In this document: one piece after another, positions 1 to 11,963 of the stretch
Layout of the letters: every line of letters begins with the position of its first letter
Position numbering within the stretch: the stretch's first letter is position 1
NCBI GenBank assembly: GCA_020809705.1
Contig: CP085830.1
Location: 868,001-932,000, forward strand
DNA from: Calonectria ilicicola
Lineage: Eukaryota; Ascomycota; Sordariomycetes; Hypocreales; Nectriaceae
DNA length: 64,000 bases
Direction of reading: 5' to 3'
The notes under the pieces: generated by a model
What the model saw: the letters and a program-made list of their open reading frames with translations, nothing else
What the model was told of the DNA's origin: nothing
Databases searched by the model: none
Translations under genes and position numbers: made by a program

Positions 1-589
1 CAGAATACATCAAACACTGTGCACCTACCTACCTACCTTGCTCCCTTCGGCTATAAATTATCAATTATTTTCATATTATTTCTTTGTTAATGGTTTTTTT
101 GTGAAGGATAATTATTTGCCTTTTTGCCTATTATTAAGCATCCCACTTGCTTGGCGGGTGGGTAAAACCCGCCGGAAAAGTTGGTGTGTTGGATCACCCA
201 CCCGAGTCCACCATCGGCCCAATCCGTGAAGAGATGTTGTGCATTGGGGTATGGGTTGGTAATGATTATAGATACAGTGGATCCGGGGTCATCTTGCATT
301 CTGCAGTCAGCATCGGACAGTAGCATCGCGACGTCGCGACAATCTGGGGTACACGGCGTTCGGGCATTACTGCTATTGGCTGCCGGCTTCCGTCAACGTG
401 TACCCGTACCCCTCTTCCACGGTTAATGATAACCCGTGACGTACGAAGAGTTGCCGAAGGGCACTGTATATTAAATTGAGCCTTTTCTTTGTTTTAATTA
501 TCGTCATGTCTGTTTAGAGTTCGAGTCATTAGTGCACGCAAAATTGCAATCGCTCTGAATCGCTAGACTTTCTTTCCTAGGAAGCCATC
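1..589. other. Left-edge intergenic region
   Basis: I see no supportable gene here. The short open frames lack start context or family resemblance. The last 100 or so bases are probably the promoter and 5' leader of the monooxygenase that starts at 590. Confidence 0.5.
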
Positions 590-2368
590 ATGAACGGGCA
601 CAGCAAGCCAGCCTACACGCCGCAAGGCCGCCCAGTGGACGAGGATCGACCCGTCCGTGTGGTAATCATCGGTGCCGGTTTTTCCGGAATCGGATTGTAT
701 ATCCGACTGCTACAGTACGTGCCTAGCGCTACAATAACGTTATTCGAAAAGAATCCGGGGTTGGGCGGCACATGGTTCGAGAACCGATATCCAGGTGTGG
801 CCTGTGATATCCCCAGCCATGCATACCAGTACACCTTTGCGCCCAACCCCAAGTGGAACAAGCTGTTCTCCGAGGGACCAGAGATCCAGCGGTATATCCA
901 GGACGTTGCTACCAAATATGGAGTTGACAAGAAGATCAAATACAACACAAAGGTGACCGGGGCTACCTGGAATGAGGCCAATGGGACATGGGCCGTCAAG
1001 ACTGACTACACCACACCCTCTGGTGAAGTGATGTCTAATGAAACCACCGCAGAGGTCGTGATTAGTGCTGTCGGTCTTCTCAACCATTGGAAGTGGCCTG
1101 ATATCCCAGGCGTCGGCGACTTTGAGGGCAAGGTTGTCCATTCTGCTGATTGGGATACTACTTGGTTAGTATTTTAATATCAATTTGATGTATTAGCATT
1201 GAAGATATCTTTTAACCTTCATGTTTATAACAGGGACTATGCCGGAAAAAACGTAGCGCTCATAGGCTGCGGATCCTCTGCTATCCAGATCCTCCCCAAG
1301 CTCCAGAAGAGTTGCCCTAAAGTCATCAACTTTGTCCGGGGGAGAACATGGATTAGCCCCGCATTTGGATCGGCCATGACTGAACAGAGATTGGCTGAGA
1401 GCTCAGAACCAGGAAACTACACTTTTACTGAAGAGGAGAAAGAGCGCTTCACCAACGACAAAGAATTCTACCAAAGCTTTCGTCGTGAGGTGGAAGGCAC
1501 CATCAACAAGGATTTTCCATGTCTTGTTTTGGGATCACCCGAGAGCAAGATGGGTGTAGAGATGATGAGCGACATGATGTCGCAAAAGCTAGCCAAAAAG
1601 CCGGGACTGTTCGAGGCTTTGAGGCCTGACTTTGCACCAGGATGTCGCCGCCTGACACCTGGGCAAGGATATCTTGAAGCATTGGTCGAAGACAACGTGG
1701 ACATGATCAAGACACCAATCACTCGCATCGCGAAACACGGAATCGTCACTAAGGATGGATTCGAGTGGGAAGTCGATGCTATTGTGTGTGCTACTGGCTT
1801 CAACGCCACTCATATGCCACGTTTCCCCATCATTGGCAAAGGCGGAGCATCTCTAGCTAAGAGCTACGAGGAGCGCTCTGCAGCCTACTTGTCGCTCTCT
1901 GTTCCTGATTTCCCCAACTACTTCTTTGTCGGGGGCCCCAACTCAGCCACTGGCGCCGGCTCCCTCTTGATCATTCTGGAGTCAATCGCCAATTACACTG
2001 TCAAGGCGGTACAAAAAATCTCCCGCGAACACATCAAATCAATGGATGTCAAGAAGAGTGCCCTGGAGGATTGGGTTAGCTACATGGACCGCTACTTTGC
2101 AAACACGGTGCAGATGGATGACTGTAATAGCTGGTACAAGGTCCGTGGAAAGATTATCGGACTCTGGCCAGGTAGCAGTTTGCATGCGATGAAGGCGCTT
2201 GAGAGCCCAAGGTGGGAAGATTTCGAGTATGAGTCGCATCACTCAAATTACTGGCTTGGAAATGGGTGGACTGTTGGCGACGTGTATAAAGGTGATCTGG
2301 GCTATTATGTTGATGAAGCCGATATCCCACCTGTTCCTTCTGTAGAGGCATTGGCTAAACAGCCTTAG
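590..2368 (+). CDS. Baeyer-Villiger-type flavin monooxygenase
   Basis: This is a FAD- and NADPH-dependent class B monooxygenase that would insert oxygen into a ketone or related substrate. Exons are 590-1164 and 1234-2368. The 69-base intron has donor GTTAGT and acceptor AACAG and splits a Trp codon; the spliced product is 569 residues, normal for the family. The FAD-binding GAGFSG lies at residues 28-33. The Baeyer-Villiger fingerprint F-x-G-x3-H-x3-W is at 178-188, just before the splice. A second nucleotide-binding GCGSSA is at 203-208. A GTW motif follows the first Rossmann strand. Fungal relatives act in polyketide and terpenoid pathways (for example the StcW/MoxY type) or in steroid and ketone breakdown. 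No other pathway gene is visible in the window, so the substrate is unknown; a cluster could continue beyond the left edge. The ATG follows 'agccatc', and no lesion is seen. Confidence 0.93.
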
Positions 2369-2940
2369 GCGAGTGTGGATCGATCAACACTAGAGAGCAA
2401 GTTTAAATTCGATTGAGGGATAGATTGTTTATTAAATAAGACGATAGTGGTGTCTACGATGGTGGCCAACCATCATGAAGCATAGATGTTTGAAGGCTGA
2501 GAAAAAGGTAGCATCTTAAACAAGATGGAAATTCCAGATACTCTTTACAAATTTGGAATATGTTGCAAAGGAAGAATGAGACTGTAAGAGAGAAAGAGAA
2601 TATCAATATTGTAGTTACTGGGAGGGAATTTGTGAGACAAAGGAGGGCCCAAGGCTGCTCCTGGAGGATATTTGGAGCAGCTGAGGTTGTGTTCTCTGGC
2701 TGTTGAATTGGTTGCTTTTTTGACTGCTTGAGGATGGGCAAACAGGCTCGTCGCCTTGCTTCTGTGCAGAATCAGGTGTCTGGGCGGGTGCTTCTGTGTT
2801 CTGTGCGACTCCTTCGCCAGCCCCACAGACCCTGATATCACAACCCCAGTTTGACTCGAGCACTCCGATAGCGGTTAGACGACGGGCCGGTTCCGGATCA
2901 AGTATGGAGTATATGACATTTATACAACTTGACTATGTAA
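2369..2940. other. Intergenic region between monooxygenase and AT-rich block
   Basis: This stretch contains the 3' side of the monooxygenase. Overlapping reverse open frames of 80-98 codons here begin only at non-ATG codons or resemble nothing, so I do not call a gene. Confidence 0.4.
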
Positions 2941-2949
2941 GGATGTTAG

Positions 2950-3150
2950 AAATCTCCGCGCGGTTAGTTTAGTTTTAGCATATTCAACATATATTTATTA
3001 TTATTATAATTTTAATATTCTTTTCTAATTAAATTAATAATTTATTCAAATATACTTTATAATTAAATTTAGCCTTAATTAGCTATAAGACTATAATAAG
3101 ACATTAAAGCTATAAGGCTATTAAAGCTAGCTATAACTAGTCTCCACACA
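2950..3150. repeat. AT-rich, RIP-like repeat relic (left of HET gene)
   Basis: Almost pure A/T sequence with degenerate reiterated words such as 'gctataag' and 'ctattaaagct'. Base composition changes abruptly from the surrounding coding DNA. This is what transposon relics look like after repeat-induced point mutation in ascomycetes. No transposon protein or terminal repeat can be recognised, so the original element is unknown. Confidence 0.6.
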
Positions 3151-3154
3151 TTAA

Positions 3155-5014
3155 TTATATCAAAGTTAGTACCTCCCTCTTAATATCTTGTTTGATTGCC
3201 TCCCCGTACATCCAGCCATGGAGATAGCATTCGCCGAGTAGTTTATAAGAACCATTTCCCCAAGGACGAACAACGAAAGGCGCATTTGCACCCGGAAATA
3301 CAAAAATGGAATCACCTCTACGAGTGATATCTGGAACCCATCCGATGTAACCTTTTTTAGTGTTACAAAGTACGCGACAGCGAGTATAGTCAGAGATAGT
3401 TCGAAGATAGCGCTCCTTCCTGGCGTCGAAATGCTGGAGGTCATTGAAGCTATCGCTTCTGGTGCTACCCGTGCTTGGGCTGTATATAATAGGTATGATG
3501 CTGAGCGTCGGATCTTTTTGGCATGAAATGTGAATCGACTGGTATTCGACCACCCAATAAGCATTTCCGTTTTCTGTGTCTTCACCAAGGAAGTCAAGGA
3601 CTGTCGTTCGCTGCTTTACTTCATCCAAGTCTTCGCCCGTTGGGTACGAGTCCAAGCCTTTGGTGATGCCCTCCAAGTCGTGGAACAAGTCTTCTACATT
3701 AGTTTCTACCGATGTATCCTCCAACCAATCACATCCTATCATATAATCAATATCCTTGGCCATTTTCCGATGCAGGCGATGCTTACCTCTCTTCGTTGGG
3801 GTGTTTAAGCCCGGCTCAACTCCACTAGGCAGCATCTTGGTCCCAGTATCTTTGATAGTGTCGATGAAGATGCCCGACAACTGGAGTTCACCACTGCTGT
3901 GAGACACCATATCAGGGAAATTTGACTCTCCTGCAGAGAAATGGGTTTGGGCGCTAAAACCAAGGGGCATGTATATGTTGTCGCACATGCTCCAATCGGG
4001 AACCCAACTCGGGATTTCCAGAGTTCCAGAAGATATTGCCAGCCCTGCCATGCTTAGGAATCGCATGTCTTTACGATGCACAATCTCGTGTCTGGCTAAC
4101 TGTGTATACAGTTCATGACACGACAACTTGTAGTCAATCTGAAACCCGACATCAGATGGAGAGCGCAGAAGACTCATAACTCCAAATGCCCTATCCCGTG
4201 GATCTGAAGACTTGCAGCCCCGTGTCATCAACAAGAGCTGAAACAATGTCAAACCATTGCCATGAAAGTAAGAGTTGATATGCATCAGACCATGTAGCGG
4301 ACGAGACAGAGGGATATGAATGACTGGGCGAAAGTTCTTTTTATACCAATAGCCAAAGACTTTGAGAAACACGTTTAAGGGCATGGATAAGTTGCCGCTT
4401 CTTACAATTGCATTCTTCGCCAAAATCGCCTCTTGCAAAATCCAAATTCTCGTAAACCATGGTCGTTGTATGAGCATTGAAATTGCCACAACTCTTCCCG
4501 AACTGATTTCTGGTGCTTTGGGCCCCTTGAACCCTGGGTTTAGGTGATGGTTTGGCATGTACTTGTCTCCATGTTCTTTCATGTAGTCGTAGATCTCTGG
4601 TATAATACAAAATGCCTGTTCGACATCCTCCTCCTCTTTGCCCAGCCAGATTATGACTTCTGAAGCAGAGGAGTAAATCTCGGCCATTTTTCTTACTTGG
4701 GCATTGCGCTCAGAGACATCATCCTGGTTGATGCATACGGCGTCCGCCCAAATCAAGCGAGCGGTGTCCTTGTTTTTGAGATGGACAAGGGCTTGGTGTA
4801 AGTTGGCTGTGATTCCAAGTCGGGAATCTCCAATCGTCAGTTGCTCGGACTTGTTGTTATCTCCCCAAGTGTATGAGAGTGCTTCGTAGCTCAGGGTGGC
4901 GCCAAGTGACACATGAAACAATTCGCATTGCAAGTCGGCAAATGCCTCCCTCGGTAGGATCTTTAACAGGCGAATTTCATTGGGGCGGAGTGGATTATAT
5001 CGATACGAGTCCAT
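3155..5014 (-). CDS. HET-domain (heterokaryon incompatibility) protein
   Basis: An intronless 619-residue protein with an N-terminal HET domain, the module that triggers incompatibility cell death when genetically different hyphae fuse. The three HET blocks are readable: YEALSYTWGD near residues 44-53, then LIWADAVCINQDD with the RNAQVRKMAEIYSSA segment, then RPWFTRIWILQEAIL near residues 185-200. The C-terminal part has the usual GDSIFVFPGANAPFVVR and GECYLHGWMYGEA region seen at the end of HET proteins, so the frame looks complete. The start ATG lies in 'agctATGGAC'. The gene sits between two AT-rich blocks (2950-3150 and 5715-6010), a setting common for fast-evolving fungal accessory genes. 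The recognition partner cannot be read from the sequence. Confidence 0.93.
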   Translation of the reverse strand: MDSYRYNPLRPNEIRLLKILPREAFADLQCELFHVSLGATLSYEALSYTWGDNNKSEQLTIGDSRLGITANLHQALVHLKNKDTARLIWADAVCINQDDVSERNAQVRKMAEIYSSASEVIIWLGKEEEDVEQAFCIIPEIYDYMKEHGDKYMPNHHLNPGFKGPKAPEISSGRVVAISMLIQRPWFTRIWILQEAILAKNAIVRSGNLSMPLNVFLKVFGYWYKKNFRPVIHIPLSRPLHGLMHINSYFHGNGLTLFQLLLMTRGCKSSDPRDRAFGVMSLLRSPSDVGFQIDYKLSCHELYTQLARHEIVHRKDMRFLSMAGLAISSGTLEIPSWVPDWSMCDNIYMPLGFSAQTHFSAGESNFPDMVSHSSGELQLSGIFIDTIKDTGTKMLPSGVEPGLNTPTKRGKHRLHRKMAKDIDYMIGCDWLEDTSVETNVEDLFHDLEGITKGLDSYPTGEDLDEVKQRTTVLDFLGEDTENGNAYWVVEYQSIHISCQKDPTLSIIPIIYSPSTGSTRSDSFNDLQHFDARKERYLRTISDYTRCRVLCNTKKGYIGWVPDITRRGDSIFVFPGANAPFVVRPWGNGSYKLLGECYLHGWMYGEAIKQDIKREVLTLI

Positions 5015-6596
5015 AGCTTAAGGAGTTTGATATGATGCAAGGGCAAAGACGTGAAGAGTATTTCGTTACCGTGGCGGAAGGATGGGGTGGTTGTAGGATC
5101 TACGGAATATTTGTACCCTGCGGCAATAGGAAACTTCACTCTCATACCGTACTATAGTTAGAACGAAGTGACATTACTTCGTAAGTAGTTGTGTTGGTTG
5201 TACAACACATTCTGCTCAAGAAATCCCGCACTTTGAGGCCGGCTTATCAGCATCTGCGCTAATGAGAAAAATCAGATCAGATTGGATCTGTGGATGATCA
5301 AACGAATGGGAGTACGAATAAAGTCGAAGTGTCCACGCATCCACTTCACTATATCCATTGCTCTTCGTCAAGGCTAGTATGGCTTGCGGGCCTCAAACCT
5401 TGGCGTTCCGCAGTCTGCTATAGGTACTGCACTTGGCCGAAGAAGGAGATCACAAATAGATCAAATTGGTGGGCGACAGGGACAAAAGGACCTTTGGAAT
5501 GAATTTAATAGGCTCGCAGACTATAGCTGAAAACAAGGTGTCAGCGAGCTAAAAGGAATTTTGTGGCTGTGTACAGGAGGACCAAGATTTCATTGGATGA
5601 AATCTGGGTATTCGTGACATTTGTCTCACAAGTGGTATAGCTTTCTTCTTATAGGTAGAGAGGTTACATTTGCAGGCAAATTTCGAGGCTTTTTTAAAAG
5701 ACCAGTCACTTTTGTTAAACCAGACTTATATATAAAATCAATATTATTATTAATTTTATTATTTAATTTTAATCTTTAATATAATAAATAAAGAGATCAT
5801 TAAGATAATTTAAGTTATTAAAATAATAAAAAGTTTATTTATTTAAAAAAATAATTAATATAATAATTATATAATATAATATTAATATTTTTATAAAGAT
5901 TTAAATAATTATATTTAAAATAATTCTTTTATTAAAATTATAAAATTTAATATATATTTTTTATTTATTTTTAATATAATATTATTTAAATATTATATTT
6001 TTTATAGTTAAAACCAGGTATAAGAGCAGCTTCCCAAGCTAAGCACAATCCAAACCATCACCAAAACATCCCTTGTACATCCCTTCCCAATGGCATATCT
6101 GACGATCCGATGCATCCTTTACCCCGCCGAAGGCGGCACACACACCAACGACCCGGAGCTCCGTGATTGTGGCTGTGATATACGCTAAGCTCTCCTACCA
6201 AGTTTCCATAGAGTCGTTAAAGTTGACTAGAGAGCAATATCTTCTCTCCTTGCCGCAAGCATGTCCCGATCCTAATGTTACGGATTCTCTGCTTGAATTT
6301 TGTCATAGTTGACTTGGTATATGGGAAACGCGACAGATTTATGGAACTTTGGCTCATTCGAAATGCGATGGATGCTGGTACTGTGTTGGGTCAAAATACC
6401 ATCGACTGCTTTCTTCCCTTGATCGGTCTGGCCTGGCACATGGGCAGCATCGAGCCGTGGACTAGAAGGTCCCTTGCTCATTACAAACATTAAAAATGGC
6501 CCAATATGAGACGCGACAAATATTCAATGTCAAACTTTTCATCATATGCAATGTCGTTAACTATGATAGATGTCTATCTGATCAAATAAATTTTTT
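5015..6596. other. Intergenic region right of the HET gene
   Basis: About 1.6 kb with no supportable gene. It holds the HET promoter, an AT-rich block (5715-6010) and ordinary-composition sequence before the 3' end of the sugar transporter. The forward 72-codon frame at 6275 and its reverse shadow are not credible genes. Confidence 0.5.
5715..6010. repeat. AT-rich, RIP-like block (right of HET gene)
   Basis: About 300 bases composed almost wholly of A and T, with runs such as 'ttaatataataa' and sharp borders. It is consistent with a heavily RIP-mutated repeat copy or an AT isochore. No coding remnant or terminal repeat can be seen. Confidence 0.6.
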
Positions 6597-8314
6597 TCAA
6601 ACATTCTCTTTATCTTCCAGGCCTCTGGCAGCAGCTTCATTCTCTACCTGAGCATCGGTCTTGTAGTGCTTAAACTTCCTTGCTGGAACGCCCTTGGCAA
6701 ACATTTCATCCAATTCTTGATATGAGCGACCTGATGTCTCGGGCTGGTACAGCCAGAGGTACAGCAAGCAAAAGAAGCAAAGACCTCCAAAGATAAAGGC
6801 AACCTTTGCTCCAAGGTTTCCCTTGTCGGGATTGAACATGAAAGGAATCACAAACTGCCACATGACATTGATGGAGTTTTGCAGCGCGTATCCGATGGCG
6901 ATGGTCTTGACTCGCAAGCGAGATGTGGAGACCTCGCAAAGCAGAGAAAAGGCAGTCGAGCCAATCGAGACGTTGTACCACCAACTGTAGATGAGAATGA
7001 ATGCGACGGTTCCTGTGATGGTGGGCTTGGTGGTTCCCATTCCCAAGCCACCAGTGATGAAGAGGAAAATGGTGAGAATGATAAGACCCCAGAATGTGAG
7101 ATCGCGACGTCCAATCTTGTCAACCATGGCAGCGGCCATCAGGTTGCCTACAATGGAGAGAACCGGCTGGGCGATTTGAATACGGTAACTGTCTTGGGTG
7201 GAATATCCTGCGAGCTGAAGATAATATGTGAAGTATCCAGCAACGAAGGAGATACCAGACAGAGCCTGGATGGAGAGAGGCATAATGCTGACAATGGTAC
7301 GACGTAGGTTAGATTTGCGGAAGCATTCCATATATGTGACGCCCTCGGTTTCCTGCTTGACTTGTTCCAGGGTGAGTTCAATGAGGGAAAGTTTCTTTTC
7401 GCCCTCTTCCCCTGCATGTCCTAACTTGTGGAGACTCTTCAGAGCCTTGTCACGTTTACCCTTTGACACGAGCCACCAGGGCGACCTACGCATGTTAGAT
7501 GGGAGCTCGAATATGTGTGCTTCAGATAAGACTTACTCAGGCATAAACGGAAGCAAGAGAAGTGCGACAGCGGCAAATCCCCACTGACAGCAGAAGACAG
7601 TTCTGTATGCCCATCGCGATTGAACATCGCCGGTGTAGTTGATGACAATAAACGCAACCAATGGGCCGATACCGTAGGCCACACCAACACAGCAGGTGAA
7701 TACGCCACGGAGTGCCAGTGGGGTAATTTCTCCAATGTAACTGACCATGATGGTGGCGAGCGAACCAACCATGAAACCATTGAGAAGCTTTCCAGCGAAG
7801 AATACAGGGTTCGTTGTCGCCATGAACTCGATGCCGACCGCAACGAAGGAGATGCACAGGGAACCTAGCAGGACATATTTTCGTCCAATCCAATCGGCGA
7901 GTTCGGCGGCGAAGAGGGACGAAATGACAGCACTAGTGGGCGATTCATGATTAGAAAACGTTGTAGATAGAGATTATCGGAGAATACGTACGTGGCGACG
8001 GGTGCACCGCTGAAGGCCGATTGCCAGTTGGCTGGAATGACGTAGCTGCCTTCGTATTCATATCCGAAATCCTTTCGAAATTCGGGAATACCAACGACAC
8101 TGCCCGCAGCCTGTGTATCGAAGCTCACCAGGATGATACACCAGCACGCGTAGATGCACCAGGCGCAGGCCCACGGGTACTCGACAAAAGATTGCCAAAT
8201 GCCCGTCTCGTGGTCCTCTTGGTCTGCGAGATGGGCGAGCTGGGCATCTTGAGTGGCCTCGACCTGCTCAAAGTCGGCGCCCTTTTGCGCCAGATCGCTG
8301 TCGTGTTTTGTCAT
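6597..8314 (-). CDS. MFS sugar transporter, alpha-glucoside/maltose permease type
   Basis: A 535-residue plasma-membrane sugar:proton symporter of the major facilitator superfamily, built from three exons: 8314-7992, 7932-7537 and 7485-6597. Introns are 59 and 51 bases, with donors GTACGT and GTAAGT, and the phases match. Family signatures are present: the D-x-x-G-R-K loop (ADWIGRK) between helices 2 and 3, PESPWWL after helix 6, DKIGRRD in the central half, and PETSGRSYQELDEMF at the C terminus. These are typical of the Mal61/general alpha-glucoside permease group, with a long acidic N-terminal cytosolic tail. The start ATG follows 'taaaa'. No other sugar-metabolism gene adjoins it. The substrate assignment is by family resemblance only. 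Confidence 0.93.
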
Positions 8315-9627
8315 TTTTAGTTGGGTTCTGGGCAGTCAACCGCTGGCTGGGGGTCCGGGTTGAGCAGACGGGGCCATGATGCCGCGGGACTCCGACATCT
8401 TATAGAAAACAAGGCCGAGCTTCATGACTCGTCCCGTTCCCATCGAATTGGTCACTGATCAGCATTAATCACTCATGATTGTGCATTGCTACCCCGGGTT
8501 TTCCCCACAGAGCCCCAGGTTGGAGTGCAAACCGTGCCCACTTGTCCTCCACCGGATACAAGCTTCGGCTTCTTGTTCTACGAACCGTCGCAGGGAAACT
8601 CCAGGCTACCCCGGCTCCAGGTGCTTAAAACTGCCCGAAAGCGCACTTCTCCTCACCGTATAGCGTGGTGTCGGGTGCGGGGTGCGGGCCATGAGACTCG
8701 CTAACAGGGCCGAACCTGAGCTAAAATTCGCCCATGGGCTTCCAAATGCCCATTGCAGCGTGGCATGGGCGTCGTATAGCCAAGGGCGTCATGGCCATGT
8801 GCCGAAAAAATCTCCTCGCCGTTGCCAAAGCCAAATCGCTTCCGTTCAGGGACAGATTACGCGCCATTGGTTGCCGACCGCGCGGTGCGCTACCGAGGAT
8901 AAAAGGGTAAATTCACACATCGACATTCGCCTGTGCGCCGATCGATCCGACTTCGATTTAGGCAGCCAGAACGAGAATACCTCTTCAATCCACTTATACA
9001 GGCGCCGTACCCGCTATCAATTTGATATGGCATGTCTTGGCGTGCAGCAACCTGACCATGGCAGTCTCTCAGCAGAGAAAACCCACGGGGATTGTGGAGC
9101 TTGTGCAAAGCTCACCCATGCCAACTCTAATTTTCGAAAGACTGCTGAGTTGATTTAATTCGGCTACCTGAGAATAATTCTTCTTTATACGACTAGATAC
9201 GTACAGAGCTCACGTCAGTTGATGCAGAGGCGGCTTTAGAGATGTATGTCCAACAGGCTTTGTACAAGATTTTGTAAAATTATGTGTATTAGGAAAGCGG
9301 AGGTGTAGAGACCATCGGATATTGTCTTTACCAACACACCGACAGGGTACTCTAACCGACAGCATGTCAAAATCCCAGTCAAAATCCCAGTCAAGTCACA
9401 GTCCACTTATGTCTAGAATAATCTTCACTAAGATTGTGCAGGACCATGCAGTCATCGTATGCTCTGCTCCACTCAATGCATGTGAACTGTGGTTCTACAG
9501 TCAGAAAATTCGTATTGCACAATGTAGCCGAGGCGAGTGAAATGGGCAGTTTGGGCGACGCATTGACCTGGAGAATTCTCCAGAGGATGGAATCATATTT
9601 CTTACACAGCTTTCATTCGTTATCTAT
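8315..9627. other. Intergenic region, transporter promoter
   Basis: About 1.3 kb. The side next to 8314 is expected to hold the transporter promoter. A forward 158-codon frame (8682-9158) is composition-driven and shows no family resemblance. A short direct repetition of 'aaaatcccagtc' lies near 9367-9390. No gene is called. Confidence 0.45.
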
Positions 9628-11115
9628 CTATTTCAAATTTTTATTTACAGGTTGAATCAAAATTCTACGATAGCTCGTAAGTGATGGAGATCCATTATCC
9701 GTCACCTCTAGGATCAGATGCAGAAGCAAGCCGCGTTCAATGAGCTTCTGCTCTCGGAACTGTACACATGACAACTCGGGAGGAGGAATTGTAACTTCGA
9801 CCTTGCTGCCACTCTCGTTGGCCTTTTTAATCTCCAGCTTGGAGACTTCGGGTGTGTGCCAAGTCTGCTCAGCGCTTGGTTCGCGGTACTGGTACCACTT
9901 GAACGAGAGCTGGTCTCCATCGGGGTCGTAACTCTTTGAGGCATCAATTGTGATTGTGGAGCTGGCGTCGGCTTCGATGCGAACCGTTGTGATGCCAGCA
10001 TCGCCGTCAACATCAATGACTGGGTGATGATTCGCCTTAGTAAAGTCCTTTGACAAGGTCCACTGCATACGAGCCGCGAAATCGTTCTGGAAGGCATCTC
10101 TCCACCGCCAAATGGATGCCTTGTTAGTGTTGTATATTTTGCCATCCATACCCTCCACCTGATCAGCAGTATCAGCAAAGTGGCCTTTGGGTAGGCCCTT
10201 GTCGCTAACAGTGACGGGGACATAACGGCCGCCCCAGGAACCGTAGTTGGGGCGCTCTGGGAAGCTGAGTCCATTTTGAATCAAATACAAGAAAGTTGGA
10301 GTGTCACCCTCCATGATGTACATAAGATCTGGGTACTCAGCGCCCAGAGGGCCGACTTGAATGTGCTCTTTAAGCCATTCCTTTGACACCTTGGTTGGGT
10401 CTGGGCCTCCCTGGTCAACGGAGCCTGAGATTCCTATCCAAGTGGACATGGCATACTGGTTCCAGCCATGGACTGAGCAGATGTAGAAAATCTCAGGTCA
10501 CTGCTGGCGCATCCATGCTCCAGTATCGTCCTGATCCGAAATGGCATACACGCGCAGCTTGGCGCGGAGTGCTGCAGCATCTGGCCTGTTGCGGATCTTG
10601 TGGAGGACCTGCGCCAAGACGTTGGCACCACCCCAGATTAGCACCCACAGCGGGTCTTTGGATGGTGCAGTGAGGCTCTTGAGTAAGAGCTCACCTCCTT
10701 CGCTAAGTGGGATGTCATCTCCAACTGCATCCATACCATAGACCTGGACTCTGGTGTTAGTATTTGGCATAAAGTATGTGAGAGATCAACGTACGGGAGC
10801 ACCAGACTTGATGATGCTTCTGATGTAATCGGCTGAGGGATAAGGGAAATCGGGATGCACGTGTGCGTTTAGATTATCGACCACAGTCTCATAGGCATCG
10901 ACAATCTGATGCAGATTTTCGGGAGCCACCTTATCCTTCAGCCATATTGAAGTTGTAGGGACAACACCCTCAGTTTGAAATTGGTTAGAGTAAGTGAGGT
11001 ATCGGCAGAATGATTCGGCATCATCAGGCTCATTGGTGATATCCGTCAGGATGAAGACCCGGGGCTTCGACGGGAAGGGCGCGATGATGGCCTGAGACGA
11101 TGCTGATTCAGCCAT
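9628..11115 (-). pseudogene. DUF1593/Sde182-like protein, interrupted by an in-frame TGA
   Basis: This gene resembles fungal and bacterial DUF1593 proteins: a nucleoside-hydrolase-like domain followed by an Sde182-type C-terminal beta domain, linked to polysaccharide utilisation. Exon 1 is 11115-10795, then a 52-base... intron (10794-10744; donor GTACGT, acceptor TCCAG), then exon 2 10743-9628. Readable hallmarks are FILTDITNEPDDAESFCRYL near the start, GMDAVGDDIPLSEGG just after the intron, WVLIWGGANVLAQVL, ISDQDDTGAWMRQQ, and then HGWNQYAMSTW. The C-terminal domain has IDASKSYDPDGDQLSFKWYQY. A single TGA at 10500-10498 falls between the ISDQDD and HGWNQY blocks. The same frame continues unbroken for about 290 codons after it, giving about 478 codons in all, the expected family length. 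No intron can remove the stop. It could be a recent nonsense mutation, readthrough (TGA is followed by C) or a sequence error. No signal peptide is seen. Confidence 0.8.
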
Positions 11116-11963
11116 TTTGAACCTGTTTATCCAATCGAAATAGATACGGATTAGTCCGGCATTTTCCTGGTCCAAGTCTCACAGTTGGCCTTTTAAGAGG
11201 CTCATGCTCGCACCGATATCCGCGACTAATGACGCTATTCCCGTGGTTGAACCGAAGCTGGCCTTAGTTTGGGTGGTGGAGATGGCTGGAAATGGTAAGA
11301 TTAGGCCCCTCACCTGGGGAAGTCAGGCGACATTGACATTGAGACTGGGAGCATGTCGCGCTCGGAGCTCCCTAGGGTCAGTGTCAAGATGCATTGAAAC
11401 TGGGCCAAGCTAAAAGAGAAATAAAATTAGTACAGTACGTCGACAGCCCCATTCATTGAATATTGGCTGCCCTCATCTTGACGTCTTCCCAGAGGACTTG
11501 TGAGGGTGAATTGGCCAGGGTCTTGGCGTCCGTCATTCGACCAGACACCAGATGAAGAATCCCACTTCGTCTGTACTGAATGGTGAATGGCGATGAGATT
11601 TGGTCAGGTGCTTTCTCCTGATCACATGACACAGCAACAAGAGTCTGCAATCCCACAAAACGCCAAGAGAAGCCATAGCGGCAGTGACTCACGAGAAAAT
11701 GATCTAAGCGTAATAAAAATAGTGAAACTTGGCCTCTAAAATTTATGAAATTTAACACGCTGCGCAACAGCTATCGCCCCACCTGAACGAATCCTACACT
11801 TCCTGTTTATGCCTAAAATTTCCATCCCGCGCTTTTCACGACACGGTGTTCCAAGAGTAGGATACGTGTATGCCTCGATATTATATAGACATCGTTTCCA
11901 TGCAAATGAATTGCGCCTTCATCAAAATTTAACGATACTCCTCCAGCTAATATTTCGCGCATC
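11116..11963. other. Intergenic region
   Basis: About 850 bases between the divergent DUF1593 and secreted-protein genes. It should carry both promoters. No credible coding frame, RNA gene or repeat is seen. Confidence 0.45.

Noticed and set aside
8682..9158. Forward open frame of 158 codons
   Set aside because: No family resemblance, no splice partners, and composition explained by G/C-rich intergenic sequence.
9361..9400. Short direct repeat of 'aaaatcccagtc' as a regulatory array
   Set aside because: Only two to three copies with no gene close by; probably chance or slippage.
10450..10770. Treating the two halves of the DUF1593 gene as separate genes
   Set aside because: Both halves are in the same frame and carry adjoining family motifs; only one TGA separates them.
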